DNA of 64,000 nucleotides from Arthrobacter sp. MA-N2 (GCF_000517125.1 NZ_KI912157.1:30979-94978), one strand, 5' to 3'. Counted from the stretch's first letter, positions 33,488 to 43,466 are shown. Numbers and translations are program-made. The notes: generated from the letters alone by a model not told the origin.

Positions 33488-34108
33488 TTAGAGAGCGTGG
33501 ACGGCGCGACGGCGGCCGGAGTGGCCCGATGTGCGGCGTGCCGATGAGGCAGGGGCGCTTCGGAGGATCCACCAGACAGCGGATCCGGTGACCGTCAGGC
33601 CAAACAAAGCCGTCAGGAGGGCCCTTTGGAGCGGACTTTCGATCCACAGCAGGACGTTTCCAACCGAGGGAACGACGGCGACGACCACCGGCACCTGGGT
33701 CTGGTCCAGTACAGCCTGCCAATGGTCAGGGGCCGGGTTGGCATCGCCTTTGGTGGTGAGGATCGGTTTCGACGGGGTGCCGGCAATAGCGGTGATGCGG
33801 TGAGCGAACGGGACGCTTTCACCCGGAGGCGTAAAGACGGCGATCTGGCCCGGACGCAGGCTGCTCACATCGGCTGGAACCGTGATGAGCAGGTCCCCGG
33901 GAGCGTAAGCCGGGCGCATGCTGCCAGTCAGAACCGGGGAGAATCCGATGTGCAACAGCGGGGCCACGACACCGACCGCAAGGAAGGCCAGAGTCGCGAG
34001 CGTCGCGGCCGTCATCGCGATCATCCTGAGCACCTGGCGTGCGGAGATACGTTGGCGGGTCCTCGCCCCCAGGCGGGGACCCGTGCCAGAGCTGAGTGAG
34101 CTGTCCAT
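33488..34108 (-). CDS. sipW: Signal peptidase I, SipW type
   Basis: 206 residues. N-terminal helix (about 28-48), then PVLTGSMRPAYAPGDLLI with catalytic Ser, and PFAHRITAI where the ER/SipW-type enzymes use His instead of Lys. A second helix lies near residues 165-183. It removes the signal peptides of camelysin/TasA-like substrates, two of which follow in the same operon. ATG at 34108 preferred; a GTG at 34156 would extend it by 16 residues. Confidence 0.85.
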   Translation of the reverse strand: MDSSLSSGTGPRLGARTRQRISARQVLRMIAMTAATLATLAFLAVGVVAPLLHIGFSPVLTGSMRPAYAPGDLLITVPADVSSLRPGQIAVFTPPGESVPFAHRITAIAGTPSKPILTTKGDANPAPDHWQAVLDQTQVPVVVAVVPSVGNVLLWIESPLQRALLTALFGLTVTGSAVWWILRSAPASSARRTSGHSGRRRAVHAL

Positions 34109-34612
34109 GGGGACGTTTCCGTTTCGTTTGAGACCGTGTAGCGGAACAAGATCCACTTTGCTGGCCTCGCATCAAGAAAGCTCAAAGTTTCAACTAAGTT
34201 TTGTTCTGGAAATTTCTTCAGGATTTAGGCGAATCTTGAGCAAAACTTTGGGAGATCCAAAACTAGGGCTGGCATAAGACCAATTGGGTAGGCGGTAGGA
34301 GGCGCTAAAGGTTTCGAGGATGTCACCGTGATACGTAAGTGCGTCCGCGATCGCCCGCACCGGGCCGGGGCCGTGAAGCCTTTGGTTAAGGACGTCGAGT
34401 CGACGCCCGATCAGTTGCATTAGGCAGTTCGTTTACGATCGGGCAGAGTCCTGAACCCGCGTAAAGCCACGTCCTGGCTAACTGGTGACTTCGCCGCGGC
34501 GTACGACCAAGAACGTAATCCTTTGAGGGGCCTGGTCCGGGTCAATGGTTCCCGGCTCTTCCGGTAGGAACAGCCATCAGCCAGCCTGCACTACAGGCGG
34601 AAATACTCTGGC
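34109..34612. other. Intergenic upstream of sipW, no certain gene
   Basis: A minus-strand frame at 34190-34420 (MQLIGRRLDVLNQRLHGPG start) looks moderately protein-like, but has no family or good ribosome-binding site. The sipW promoter should lie here. Confidence 0.4.
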
Positions 34613-34948
34613 CTAGGTGCTACCCAACGCCTTCTCCAGTTCAGCCTGGTGCAGTTTGAGGTCCTTGCCGGCAGCGACGGCGCCGATGTGGTCCGTCTGG
34701 GACAGGGCGTGTTCGAGCCGCGCACATAGCTGCTCCATCCGGAGAGCCCCCATTATTGCGGAACTGGCCTTCAGGCTTAGGGCAGCGTCCATGGCCAGGT
34801 GGTCCTCGCCGTCGTCCAGGGCCTGGCTGATACGTTCCACCCGCATTGGGAGCATCCTGATGTACATTGCTGCGAACTGGTCGGCGGCTTTGCTGCTGTG
34901 CATGTCGCTGGCCAGACGCTGAAGGACCTGGCGGTCAAGGGTCGGCAT
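34613..34948 (-). CDS. Hpt-like protein lacking the phospho-histidine (copy 2)
   Basis: 111 residues starting MPTLDRQVLQRLASDM. YIRMLPMRVERISQAL and AMDAALSLKASSAIMGALRM align with 31683-32075 and with Hpt domains, again with Leu at the phospho-His position while the LK-x-SS-x-x-x-GA context is kept. ATG 34948 chosen because the upstream frame lacks similarity. Confidence 0.65.
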   Translation of the reverse strand: MPTLDRQVLQRLASDMHSSKAADQFAAMYIRMLPMRVERISQALDDGEDHLAMDAALSLKASSAIMGALRMEQLCARLEHALSQTDHIGAVAAGKDLKLHQAELEKALGST

Positions 34949-35589
34949 CAATTGTGCAGGTGGTGTGGCGCGGCGGTGGCGGGCGGGTCTGTCCGGTCGG
35001 TGCGTGGCCAGGCACAGGGCGGGGAAGACAATGGTGCGCACGGCACGAAGGGTACGGCTCGTGGTGGCTATGAGGGCGAGGACAGCGGCTTCGCGGGGGC
35101 GGTGCTCGGAGTTCTGCGCAAGGTGGCGGCACTCTTTCAGGTCCGGTGGACGGAATCGGATGGTGGTGATCTTATGCGGCCGGAGCCTTGCCGGGCAGTG
35201 CAAAGCGGTCCGTCTCTGCTTTTCCACCAGACCCTGACGAGCAGTATGAGGACTAGACCGTGGGGGCGCCGTACATCATGGCCTGAAGACGATGAGTCCC
35301 GCAGGGCGGCGCGGACGGCGTTGCCCGGATAGGGAGCCGTGAGACCTCGCGCCCGCTCGGGGCCGAAACGCGGGATTTGCGCATGGTTTGCGGCGTCGCA
35401 TTTCGTTGCTCAAGACCTTTGCGAGTTTTGAGCTGGGGCAGCCGGGTGGAGCAACTCCTGACGCCGGAGCGGTTCGGTCGTCAGAGGCGGGTGAACCGCT
35501 CCAGAAACAGATAGATAACACTCTTGCGAGGATTCGGGCGGGGTCCGGGGGTATGTTGGCTCTACGATGAAACCTGCTGTCGGAGGGAA
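34949..35589. other. Intergenic, no gene recognised
   Basis: 640 bp between divergent genes. GAGCGGTTC near 35457 and GAACCGCTC near 35492 form a 9-bp-arm inverted repeat upstream of the HTH gene, possibly an operator. Nothing else stands out. Confidence 0.45.
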
Positions 35590-36201
35590 ATGGGCTTGAA
35601 CGCAGAAGTGCCGCCGCCTGAATTGCCGCTGACCTTGCGACAGGCAGCCAAGTGGGCAGGGCAGGACGTGATGTCCTTCAAAGCCTTGGCCGACAGCTTG
35701 AACGGTACGCCAGCGGATTTGCGCCTAAGCGGGAACCGCGGGATGGCCCGTTATGATCTGGGCCGGCTCCGCAGATGGCTCAGTGACCGCGGGGTGCCCG
35801 AGGAGTCCCCGGGTTCTGACACGGTGAAAATCACGGCCTCCTGGGATGGTGCGCGATGGACAGTTCAGGATCCGGAGAGATCAATTAGTGTCACCGGCCC
35901 TCGCCTTATGGCCGCCCAACGTTCCCTGGCTCGCCGGCTTGCCCAAGGATTCCCGATTGCCCTGGACCGGATACATTTCAGCGTCGTTTTCGAAGCGGAG
36001 AGCCCTGGCGCGATCGCGTGGACGGAAGCGGAGTCCCTCAAGGTCCGGGCGGACGAGCTGTTGAACAAGGCCGGGAAACTTCGCGTTGACGCGATCGGAG
36101 AACTTGTCAAAGAAGGCATGACCCCGCCCGAAATAGCCCAGGTGTTCGGCGTGTCTTACCAGCGCATCCAGCAGATCCTGGCCAACGCGAAAGAACGTTG
36201 A
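35590..36201 (+). CDS. Putative DNA-binding protein with C-terminal HTH
   Basis: 203 residues. N-terminal part (LTLRQAAKWAGQDVMSFKAL) looks like a helix-turn-helix or excisionase-type module, the middle (about 80-140) is beta-rich, and the end (GMTPPEIAQVFGVSYQRIQQ) is a clear helix-turn-helix. ATG is close behind GGAGGG (a TTG two codons later is possible). A decayed copy lies at 31262-31536. The two Hpt-like genes and two copies of this gene bracket the SipW cluster. Target unknown. Confidence 0.65.
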   Translation: MGLNAEVPPPELPLTLRQAAKWAGQDVMSFKALADSLNGTPADLRLSGNRGMARYDLGRLRRWLSDRGVPEESPGSDTVKITASWDGARWTVQDPERSISVTGPRLMAAQRSLARRLAQGFPIALDRIHFSVVFEAESPGAIAWTEAESLKVRADELLNKAGKLRVDAIGELVKEGMTPPEIAQVFGVSYQRIQQILANAKER

Positions 36202-36627
36202 GATTCCGGGGTTCGTGTAGACATGGTCGCTCTTCATAACGACCGGGCGTGCACATGACAGTGCCACTTCGATCCGTTGCCAATCGTAGGCCGTCGGTTG
36301 TGAAAAGGTATACTCCGGTATTCCGAAGCGAACTCTCTTCGCGGCCCTATTGGAAGGCGAGAAACCCTGCTGTCGGCAACCTGGCGGTGCGGGGATCGTC
36401 CGGCGGCTGCCGCTACGGGCCCTGGGGGAGTGTTGTTCGCTCGTCAGGTTAGATCGGTGCTCCCCCCCCGGTCAATCGCCTGCCACCAGCGGGCAAACCA
36501 TGCGGCCACCGGTCAGTTTAAATTTGCCGTTGGTACGCCGAACGTCAAGATTGCCTAAACATTCCACTAAGGTTTGTTCAGGACTTTCCTGCCTCCTCGC
36601 AGCACCCTAGTAATGGGTATCGGTGAT
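36202..36627. other. Intergenic, nothing recognised
   Basis: 426 bp before the truncated glycosyltransferase; contains a run of C (36463-36470) and no convincing ORF. Confidence 0.4.
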
Positions 36628-37167
36628 ATGTACGATCGCCGCATGACACCTAGCTCTGGGGGCTTGGCGATCGAAATAGTTGTCCCCGTTTTCAGCGAGT
36701 CCGCCATACTCGACCGAAGCATCCGCCGGCTTGCCGACTACCTGTCGCAGGAATTCTTGTACGGCTGGGTAGTCGCGATCGACGACAACGCCAGCACTGA
36801 CGCAACAGGGGCTATTTCGCGGAAGCTCGCCAGCGAACTTCCCAGTGCAGGCAATCGGCGCTTGAAGGCCAAAGGTCGAGGTTTCGCTCTCCGCGACGCC
36901 TGGACAACGTTCGAAGCAAAGGTTATTGCCTATCTTGACGTCGATCTCTCGCCCGACTCGGCAGCGTTGCCGCCGCTTATCGCCCCCTTGCTTTCCGGGC
37001 ACTCAGACTTCACCATCGGCACCCGGCTTGGACGAACTGGAGAGAACATATTTACTCCCGTGGTGCGCTTCGCTCTGAAACGTATCTGGGTCTTCCGATT
37101 CCGGCGATCTGATGAACTGAATCGCAGGGCGACCGTTCGTAGTCCAACAATCGGGTCACTGCTTTGA
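36628..37167 (+). pseudogene. Truncated GT2-family glycosyltransferase
   Basis: The N-terminal GT-A half is clear: IEIVVPVFSESAILDRSIRR, VVAIDDNASTDATG (nucleotide-binding Asp pair), KGRGFALRDAW and AYLDVDLSPD (metal-binding DxD). After FTIGTRLGR the sequence departs from the family and stops at 37167, where about half a typical protein would still follow. Upstream ATG choice (36628 or 36643) is uncertain. Intact members use polyprenyl-phosphate or glycolipid acceptors, fitting the GT39-like enzyme downstream. Confidence 0.65.
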
Positions 37168-37318
37168 TCCCGTTGTCCCGGTCGGACCCGGCTTCTGAAG
37201 CGAGACCTGCATCCTGTCGGAAGATTGGCTGTCCAAGGGGAACCGAAATGATGGTTCTGCGGTTCCCAATCCCTGGCAACGATCAAACCTGCGCCGGCAG
37301 GGCAAATGGAGGTGTCCG

Positions 37319-39256
37319 TTGACGGTGTCCGAATCTATCGTCTCCACCGGACGGAGGGCGGCTAACTTCACGGCCCGGAGACCGGCCCCAATCGCTCTCT
37401 GGGAGAAGCTGACCTTGGCTGTGCTGCTCGTTTCCGCGGCGGTTCTTTATCTCTGGAAGCTGGATCAAAACGGCTGGGCCAACGCCTTCTACTCGGCCGC
37501 CGTGCAATCCGGGGAGCACAACTTCACAGCGTTCTTCTTTGGGTCCTCGGACTGGGGCAACTCCATCACCGTGGATAAACCGCCGCTCAGTCTTTGGGTC
37601 ATGGGACTTTCCGTCCGTCTCTTCGGGCTCAACTCCTGGGGGATTCTGGTTCCTCAAGTCCTCATCACCTTGACCAGCACCTTGCTGATCTTTGCGCTGA
37701 TGCGAAGGTATTTCCCGGCCTCCGCGGCCCTGATCGCCACAGCAGTTTTCGCGTTCACGCCGATCACGGTGCTTCTGGCCCGCTACAACAATCCGGATCC
37801 CCTCATGGTCCTGTTGATGGTCGCGGCGCTGTACGCGGGGGTCCGGGCAGCCGAGGCCGGCAAGCTCAAACCGATTCTCCTCGCCGGTGGATTGCTGGCA
37901 CTCGGATTCCTGACGAAACAACTGCAAGCATTCCTTGTCCTCCCGGCGATCGCGGTCGTCTTTCTACTTTTCGCCAAGCTGTCATGGCGAAAGCGGTTCC
38001 TCGGGCTCGCGCTGGCCGGATGCGTCGTGGTCGTTGGCTCCCTGGCCTGGCCCCTCGCGGTGGACATGATTCCTGCCCAATCCCGCCCCTTCGTTGGAGG
38101 CTCAACGCACAACAGCATGATTGAGCTGACGCTCGGGTACAACGGGATCGACCGCGTCGTTCAGCATGAAGATGACCCTTCGATGACGCTGATTCCGCAG
38201 CAGTTCAACGCGGTGGGGTCGGACGCCGGACTGTTCAGACTGCTCAGTGCCTCCGTAGGGCAGGAAATCGGCTGGCTGCTGCTGCCTGCGTTGCTCAGCA
38301 GCGCGGCCATCATTTGGGCCATCGCAAGGCGGCGGTTCGAACGCAATGAAGCGCTGCTTGCCTCCGGTGCCGTGCTTTGGTTTCTCACCACCTATCTGAC
38401 CCTGAGCTTCATGGGGAACAGCTTCCATTCCTACTACACCGCTTCTCTGGCGGCCCCGCTGGCCCTTTGCGTCGGCATTGGCGCCCGGTTGTTGTTCTTA
38501 GGCGCCAGTACGATCCGGGGGCGCGTGTTGACCGCGCTGGCTCTGGCAGTGAGCATCATCTTCGCCAACGCAATGTGGCGGCTTAGCGACGTTTTTCCCG
38601 AGTGGCTGGGGAACACCGTCCAGTTTGCAGGTTTGGTGGCAGCCGCTGCCAGTGCCGTCCGGGCGCCGCGGCCATGGCTGCATCGGGGTGCAACTTTCCT
38701 GGCGATGGGAGCGCTTTTGATCGGACCTCTGTTCTGTTCTGTCATCACTGCGGGCACACCTCAGTCCGGGTCAATTCCATTGTCCGGGGGCTTGACGAGA
38801 AACCCGAACTCGCTGAGTCGTTTCCTCCAAGGAGTCAAGCAACAGAACCCGGCCTGGGAACATGGACTCGCAATCGGCAACAGCCCGAGCAAAAACATAT
38901 TGGATCGACTCCAAATGGCTCCAGCCGCGTGTACCTGGGTTGCCGCCACCTACCCGGCTCAAACCGCAGCGCGCTTTCAGCTCGAGTCCAACCGGGCGAT
39001 AATGCCGCTCGGTGGCTTTGCTGTTCACGATCCAAGCCCGACCTTGAAGCAGTTCCAGGGCTGGGTAGCCGCCGGTAAAATTTGCTACTTAGTGGAGCAG
39101 CCCGAACAGCTGAAGGTTCCCGGAAATAGCCCGGAGGTCCTAGCGATCCAGAAATGGGTAACGGACACGTTCAGCAAAGAAGAGATCGACGGAACCAATG
39201 TCTACGATCTTGCGAAGCCGCAGGCCGCGTCAAATTCAGCTGCGGTCCGGTACTGA
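37319..39256 (+). CDS. GT39-like membrane glycosyltransferase (ArnT/PMT type)
   Basis: 645 residues, TTG start with GGAGG six nt upstream. About ten to twelve transmembrane helices; first extracytoplasmic loop has AFYSAAVQSG then SVDKPPLSLWVMGLS-type sequence (ITVDKPPLSLW), the catalytic region of GT39/GT83 enzymes, followed by LARYNNPDPLMVLL. The C-terminal ~170 residues form a soluble domain. Transfers a sugar from a polyprenyl-phosphate donor to an extracellular acceptor. It probably worked with the GT2 enzyme upstream, now broken. Confidence 0.85.
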   Translation: MTVSESIVSTGRRAANFTARRPAPIALWEKLTLAVLLVSAAVLYLWKLDQNGWANAFYSAAVQSGEHNFTAFFFGSSDWGNSITVDKPPLSLWVMGLSVRLFGLNSWGILVPQVLITLTSTLLIFALMRRYFPASAALIATAVFAFTPITVLLARYNNPDPLMVLLMVAALYAGVRAAEAGKLKPILLAGGLLALGFLTKQLQAFLVLPAIAVVFLLFAKLSWRKRFLGLALAGCVVVVGSLAWPLAVDMIPAQSRPFVGGSTHNSMIELTLGYNGIDRVVQHEDDPSMTLIPQQFNAVGSDAGLFRLLSASVGQEIGWLLLPALLSSAAIIWAIARRRFERNEALLASGAVLWFLTTYLTLSFMGNSFHSYYTASLAAPLALCVGIGARLLFLGASTIRGRVLTALALAVSIIFANAMWRLSDVFPEWLGNTVQFAGLVAAAASAVRAPRPWLHRGATFLAMGALLIGPLFCSVITAGTPQSGSIPLSGGLTRNPNSLSRFLQGVKQQNPAWEHGLAIGNSPSKNILDRLQMAPAACTWVAATYPAQTAARFQLESNRAIMPLGGFAVHDPSPTLKQFQGWVAAGKICYLVEQPEQLKVPGNSPEVLAIQKWVTDTFSKEEIDGTNVYDLAKPQAASNSAAVRY

Positions 39257-39329
39257 ACGCATTTATCCGCCGTACACACGCTAATGAGTGAATGGCTGCA
39301 CCCAAGTGTTGACCGGATTCTGCTCGCGG

Positions 39330-39868
39330 AACCAGCACCAGCACGTGTCGGTCTCCGGAACCACCACGGCGAACACCTACGACGCCCCGGGGCAGCCGGC
39401 TCACCGGCGCCGCGTCCGGCGGCCCCACCGTCTCCTATACCTGGTGGGACCAGGCCAACAGGCTCGCCGCCAACAACGGCACCAGCTACGCCTACAACGC
39501 GGACGGCCTCGCGGACATCTGTCACTTAGTCTAGGTGCCGTCGAACTCGAATTCTCAGTCGCGACCATGGTCTTAGACATCAACGGTCTTCAAGATGGCT
39601 TCAATATTGGGATGGACCTCCTCAGCGCAATCCCAGAGATGGGCGTTGGGGAAGGATACGTCTTGTGTCCGCAAAGCTAGCCGGGCCGGAAGGGCAGAAA
39701 GCAGGGGGCCTTTAGAGCTGCCAAACTCGTTACCGCACCGAACCGTGCTTACGCTTCATGGCTTGCAGGTTTCCTAGGCACCGACCTTGCTGATGCGTCC
39801 ACAGTGAGCGAAGATCAGCGAAAGAGTCAGACATCGAGCAGCGATGGCGCAACCGAGGACACTTGTAA
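39330..39868 (+). pseudogene. Rhs-repeat C-terminal remnant
   Basis: Split over several frames: TTANTYDA, LTGAASGG, TVSYTWWDQANRLAANNG and TSYAYNADGLA are Rhs/YD repeat units. Further on DINGLQDGFNIGMDLLSAIP and, in another frame, APNRAYASWLAGFLGTDLAD ending at the stop near 39866 look like a variable C-terminal toxin tip. At least three frameshifts make it non-functional as one protein. Rhs tips are usually followed by an immunity gene, here possibly 39879-40211. Confidence 0.6.
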
Positions 39869-39878
39869 GTGAGGACAA

Positions 39879-40211
39879 TTGAACAACCAGACTATTCGAG
39901 GGGTATCGAGGAAAACCTGGAAGTCCATGCCTGTGAAACCAGCGGCAGGTAGCTTTCGACTGGTCACGTTTTATACTTCGTGGTTCCTTTACGCGACGCT
40001 TCCCCTTTTTGTTGTCGGTGCAATTGTCTCGACTGTTAGCAGGTCTTCTGCTCCTTGGTACGTCTACGCATCCGCCGCACTCTTGTTCCTTGAGGTTGTG
40101 GTCATCGCTTGCGCTGCGTTTATGGCTATTCCGAAATACCGGGCGGAGAGGGCTTTGGGATACACAACATGGCCCTCAAAGGAGGAAATCCCGGAGGGTC
40201 CTGGGGAGTGA
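39879..40211 (+). CDS. Two-helix membrane protein, possible Rhs immunity protein
   Basis: 110 residues from TTG, 10 nt after the Rhs remnant's stop, with GAGGAC just before. Two hydrophobic helices (about 28-50 and 62-84), basic tail. Function as immunity protein is inferred only from its position after an Rhs tip. Confidence 0.5.
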   Translation: MNNQTIRGVSRKTWKSMPVKPAAGSFRLVTFYTSWFLYATLPLFVVGAIVSTVSRSSAPWYVYASAALLFLEVVVIACAAFMAIPKYRAERALGYTTWPSKEEIPEGPGE

Positions 40212-40546
40212 CAACAATCAGAGTCGTTCGGCCAAGGAAAATCCCGAACGCGGAAGGGGTAGCATATGCATCGTTCTTCATATCCCGGGCAGCCACGCTT
40301 CGCACCCCGGCGCGCCTCGGGCCTTCTGCGCGTCAACCAGTACCGGTCAGACGTCTCTGCCGGGAGTGCATGCACTCTAGGTTGCGCTGCAACGGTCGCT
40401 GACAACTCCTTTCTAGACTGACCTTCCGGCGCCTGTCGTCCGCTACCGACGAAACCAACGGGCAAAGCGAGGCGAGAAATACCCCGCAATATGCCGGGCC
40501 GAAGCTTCTATTTGCGGTCGTTCAATCGTGACAATCCAGCCGTGAA
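40212..40546. other. Intergenic, nothing recognised
   Basis: Between the small membrane gene and the Tad-operon terminator; no convincing ORF. Confidence 0.4.
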
Positions 40547-40579
40547 GGTCCTCCTCGACTCTGGGTATCGAGGAGGACC
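40547..40579 (-). terminator. Hairpin after the Tad operon
   Basis: GGTCCTCCTCGA (40547-40558) and TCGAGGAGGACC (40568-40579) form a perfect 12-bp stem with a 9-nt loop, 35 bp beyond the TadG stop. Its position fits a transcription terminator for the minus-strand pilus operon; no clear T-run. Confidence 0.65.
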
Positions 40580-40613
40580 GGTCTTCAGGGTACTGACTGT
40601 TCTACGTCCGCTG

Positions 40614-42080
40614 TCAGTTCGGGATGCTAATCAGATGGGAACTACCGCTGATTGCGTTGATTGCCGAGACGAAGATCGGCCCCAACGCCGTTCCGCTGCC
40701 CGCACAGAAAAAGTAGTCTCCGTCAGAATTCTCTGCGGCGATGTCCGCTGCAGTGGTGCAGCTGTTTGCTGTGCTCGGGTTACCTTGGGCGTCCGGCGAT
40801 GCTGCCGCGGCGAGGACATCGCGGACATACGCTCCAGTACCGCCGCATCGTTCGGTGCTCAGGTTGTATCCGACGGTGACGACCAGGATTCCGCGTGCCT
40901 TGGCGTCGGCGGCGACTGCTTTGAGGTTGTTGCACGCCGTGATGCCGTTGGAACTTCCAATATCCCCGGGGGTCGATATGGAAGTGGATCCGGCGACGTC
41001 GGGTTCGTTGGGTTGGCCGTCGGTCTCCAAGATGATGGCATTGCGTGGTGTCCCTGAACGCGTAGGCAGACTCCCCAAGTTGTTGGGATCGAACCCCAAC
41101 AGATACCTGGCCGCAGCTTTCATCGGTGACGCGAGGCTGGTACCGGTGCTCGAATGGGCCAGGCATTGCAGGCCCTTGACCAGATTGCTGCTGTTGTTGA
41201 GGGCCGGCGGGGTGGCCGAGGTGGTGTAGTCGTTGGAGAACGGAACAGGGAGCCATGGCCCGCTTGTTTGCGAGCCGGAGGGGTTCGTGATGCAGCCGGA
41301 GGTGGAACTGCTTCGGCCGATGGTGCCCAGCGCCACGTATTGCTGGTCTTTCGTCATGGTCTGCAAGGTGCTCTGGATCCCTGACTTGAGCGAGGAGAGG
41401 TCAGTGTCGCTCATGCTGCCGGTGCGGTCCGCGACTATGGCGACATTCATGGGATTGGGACTTTGTGCACCGCAGGATCCGCGGCATGCGTTAGATGACA
41501 GTGCGCCGGTATTCCCGGTGTTTATGCCGATCACGGGTGCGAACGCGAAGGGTACATCCGTGGACGCGGTAACCGTTATCGAGTTGCAGGTGTGGCCGCT
41601 TCCTGTTGCGCAGGGAATCGCGCAGATCGTCTCGTTGCACTTGGCGCCGGCTGTCGTTCCGGGGTCACAGACGCTGGGAACTTGCCCGCTCGCCACGGTC
41701 TTTGCGGCTCCGGCGGAGCCGACCACGCACCAGAATTTGACCGTGGGGACCGTGCCGGGGTCGTTCAAGCCGGCGTACGAGAGCGCGGCACTCTGCGCAG
41801 AGACGGGGTCGTTCGGGAGCGAGGTTACACCCGCCAGGGCGGCGGCATCCAGGGCATTGCTCAGATGTTGGCGTTCGAAAAGCAAATGGCCGTAATCGAT
41901 GGCCAACGCTATTGATCCAAAGAGGACCGGGACCAACAGGGCAAAGATGAGCATCGATGCACCGCGCTCCCCGTTTGTCGGGTCCGGATGCCGGGCGCCC
42001 TGAGCAATTCCTGGAGGTGCAGGGCTCTCACTTTCGTCGATACTGGTCTCTCTACCGTCTCTGTCCTTTAGAGGGTGCAT
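40614..42080 (-). CDS. tadG: TadG-like minor pilin/assembly protein with VWA domain
   Basis: 488 residues. Anchor ERGASMLIFALLVPVLFG then SIALAIDYGHLL near residues 40-70, followed by a TadE-like segment and a von Willebrand A domain whose MIDAS motif appears as VADRTGSMSD near residue 218 and TDGQPN further on. Last gene of the operon. ATG 42080 lies inside the end of the TadE gene (13-bp overlap) behind GGAGG; an earlier ATG at 42095 is possible. Confidence 0.85.
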   Translation of the reverse strand: MHPLKDRDGRETSIDESESPAPPGIAQGARHPDPTNGERGASMLIFALLVPVLFGSIALAIDYGHLLFERQHLSNALDAAALAGVTSLPNDPVSAQSAALSYAGLNDPGTVPTVKFWCVVGSAGAAKTVASGQVPSVCDPGTTAGAKCNETICAIPCATGSGHTCNSITVTASTDVPFAFAPVIGINTGNTGALSSNACRGSCGAQSPNPMNVAIVADRTGSMSDTDLSSLKSGIQSTLQTMTKDQQYVALGTIGRSSSTSGCITNPSGSQTSGPWLPVPFSNDYTTSATPPALNNSSNLVKGLQCLAHSSTGTSLASPMKAAARYLLGFDPNNLGSLPTRSGTPRNAIILETDGQPNEPDVAGSTSISTPGDIGSSNGITACNNLKAVAADAKARGILVVTVGYNLSTERCGGTGAYVRDVLAAAASPDAQGNPSTANSCTTAADIAAENSDGDYFFCAGSGTALGPIFVSAINAISGSSHLISIPN

Positions 42081-42523
42081 GATCCTCCGCTCCAATTCTG
42101 CGAACCTGAGGTCACAGCTGCTGTGCCCTCCATTTTCATGACCGCTTTGGCCTCGAAGTTGCTATTGAGTACCCACGAGTAGAAACCCGAGATGGACGAT
42201 TGCGGGTAGCGCATGCAGACAACCATGACTCCGGGCGCGCCACCAGAGGTGTCCACGACGAATTTCACTTGAAGTTTGCTCGTGTCCAGCAATCCGCTCG
42301 CCTGGTTGGCGGACGCAATGACGTCACCTTGTGTCACGCCCTGCCGTGCACTTTCCCTCGCCGATCCCTGGAGGTTGACACTTTGGCTCAGAGCCACCCC
42401 AAAGTCGATGACGCCAAGGACCATGGAGAGAAGCAGGGGGAGAACGAGGGCAAATTCAACGGCTGCCGCACCTCGCTCCCGGCCATGCCGATTCGCTGCG
42501 CTTCGTGCATGGAATCTAGACAT
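42068..42523 (-). CDS. tadE: TadE-like pseudopilin
   Basis: 151 residues. GRERGAAAVEFALVLPLLLS with the conserved Glu after the cleavage-type site and a single hydrophobic helix; extracellular remainder with one Cys near the end. TadE pseudopilins prime the pilus and need the prepilin peptidase. Overlaps tadG. Confidence 0.85.
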   Translation of the reverse strand: MSRFHARSAANRHGRERGAAAVEFALVLPLLLSMVLGVIDFGVALSQSVNLQGSARESARQGVTQGDVIASANQASGLLDTSKLQVKFVVDTSGGAPGVMVVCMRYPQSSISGFYSWVLNSNFEAKAVMKMEGTAAVTSGSQNWSGGSCTL

Positions 42524-42555
42524 CGATTGCTCCTTCGAAATGCGTCGTGAGGAAA

Positions 42556-43458
42556 TTAGTAGGCTCCGGACATGCTGTCCATCACTTTGATAATTGCCGG
42601 CCCGATGATCACGATGAAGAGCGCCGGAAGAATGCAGAACATCAGCGGGAAAAGGACCTTCACCGGTAGTTTCATGGCTTTTTCTTCCGCACGCTGCCGG
42701 CGTTTGATCCGCATCTGCTTGGCCTGGGTACGCAGGACATTCGCAATGGCAATGCCGTACATGTCGGCCTGGACGATTGCCGAGACGAAACTCCGGAGAT
42801 CCGGAACATCGGAGCGCTCGGCCATCGACAGGTAAGCGTCCTTGCGTGTACGCCCGACCTGCATGTCCTGCAACGTCCGGGCTAGTTCTGCAGCCAGTGG
42901 TCCTTTGCCGTTTTGGCTGGACCGGGCCATGGCCGTTTCGAAGCCGAGCCCGGCTTCGACCGAAATCAGCATTTGATCCAAGGTGTTGGGAAGTTCATAT
43001 TCAATGGCCTTTTGCCGCTCGGCGCCGCGGCCGTGGAGCAGGATGTCCGGCACGAAGTATGACAGGGTTGTCAGGACAATTACCACGAGCAGGCCCGGTC
43101 CGTTGGGCGACTTCATCAGGACCATGATCGCCAGGACTGCGACAATGAGTGCCAGGCCCGGCTTGGCTATCAGGATGCGGTCCAGAGGGAAGCGGGCTGG
43201 CCGGCCTGCTTTGGCGAGAAGCTTGTCGAGCCACGCAGCGTAGCCCTTGGGGGTCACACGGAGTCCAAGCGGCGAGGTTGGCTTTGTTTCGTTCGTGGTG
43301 ACTGCCGAGGCTCCGGTGCCATCCAGGAGACTCCGGCCCCGGGCCAAATTGGAACGGACTGCCGCGTATCCCCGCCTGTCCACGGACACTACGGACCACA
43401 CTAGGTATGTAGTGGGAAGGATAATGAGGGTCACGATCACCCATGCCATTGCCGTCAT
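42556..43458 (-). CDS. tadC: TadC inner-membrane platform protein
   Basis: 300 residues from the ATG at 43458. Two hydrophobic helices at each end and a GspF/T2SF domain between (ELPNTLDQMLISVEAGLGFE, MAERSDVPDLRSFVSAIVQA, LRTQAKQMRIKRRQRAEEKA). Partner of TadB in the pilus motor platform. It follows TadB by 8 bp. Confidence 0.9.
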   Translation of the reverse strand: MTAMAWVIVTLIILPTTYLVWSVVSVDRRGYAAVRSNLARGRSLLDGTGASAVTTNETKPTSPLGLRVTPKGYAAWLDKLLAKAGRPARFPLDRILIAKPGLALIVAVLAIMVLMKSPNGPGLLVVIVLTTLSYFVPDILLHGRGAERQKAIEYELPNTLDQMLISVEAGLGFETAMARSSQNGKGPLAAELARTLQDMQVGRTRKDAYLSMAERSDVPDLRSFVSAIVQADMYGIAIANVLRTQAKQMRIKRRQRAEEKAMKLPVKVLFPLMFCILPALFIVIIGPAIIKVMDSMSGAY

Positions 43459-43466
43459 GATTTCCC

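Noticed and set aside
36300..36440. Riboswitch-like GC-rich leader before the truncated glycosyltransferase
   Set aside because: I could not match it to any known riboswitch consensus, and the gene behind it is a pseudogene.
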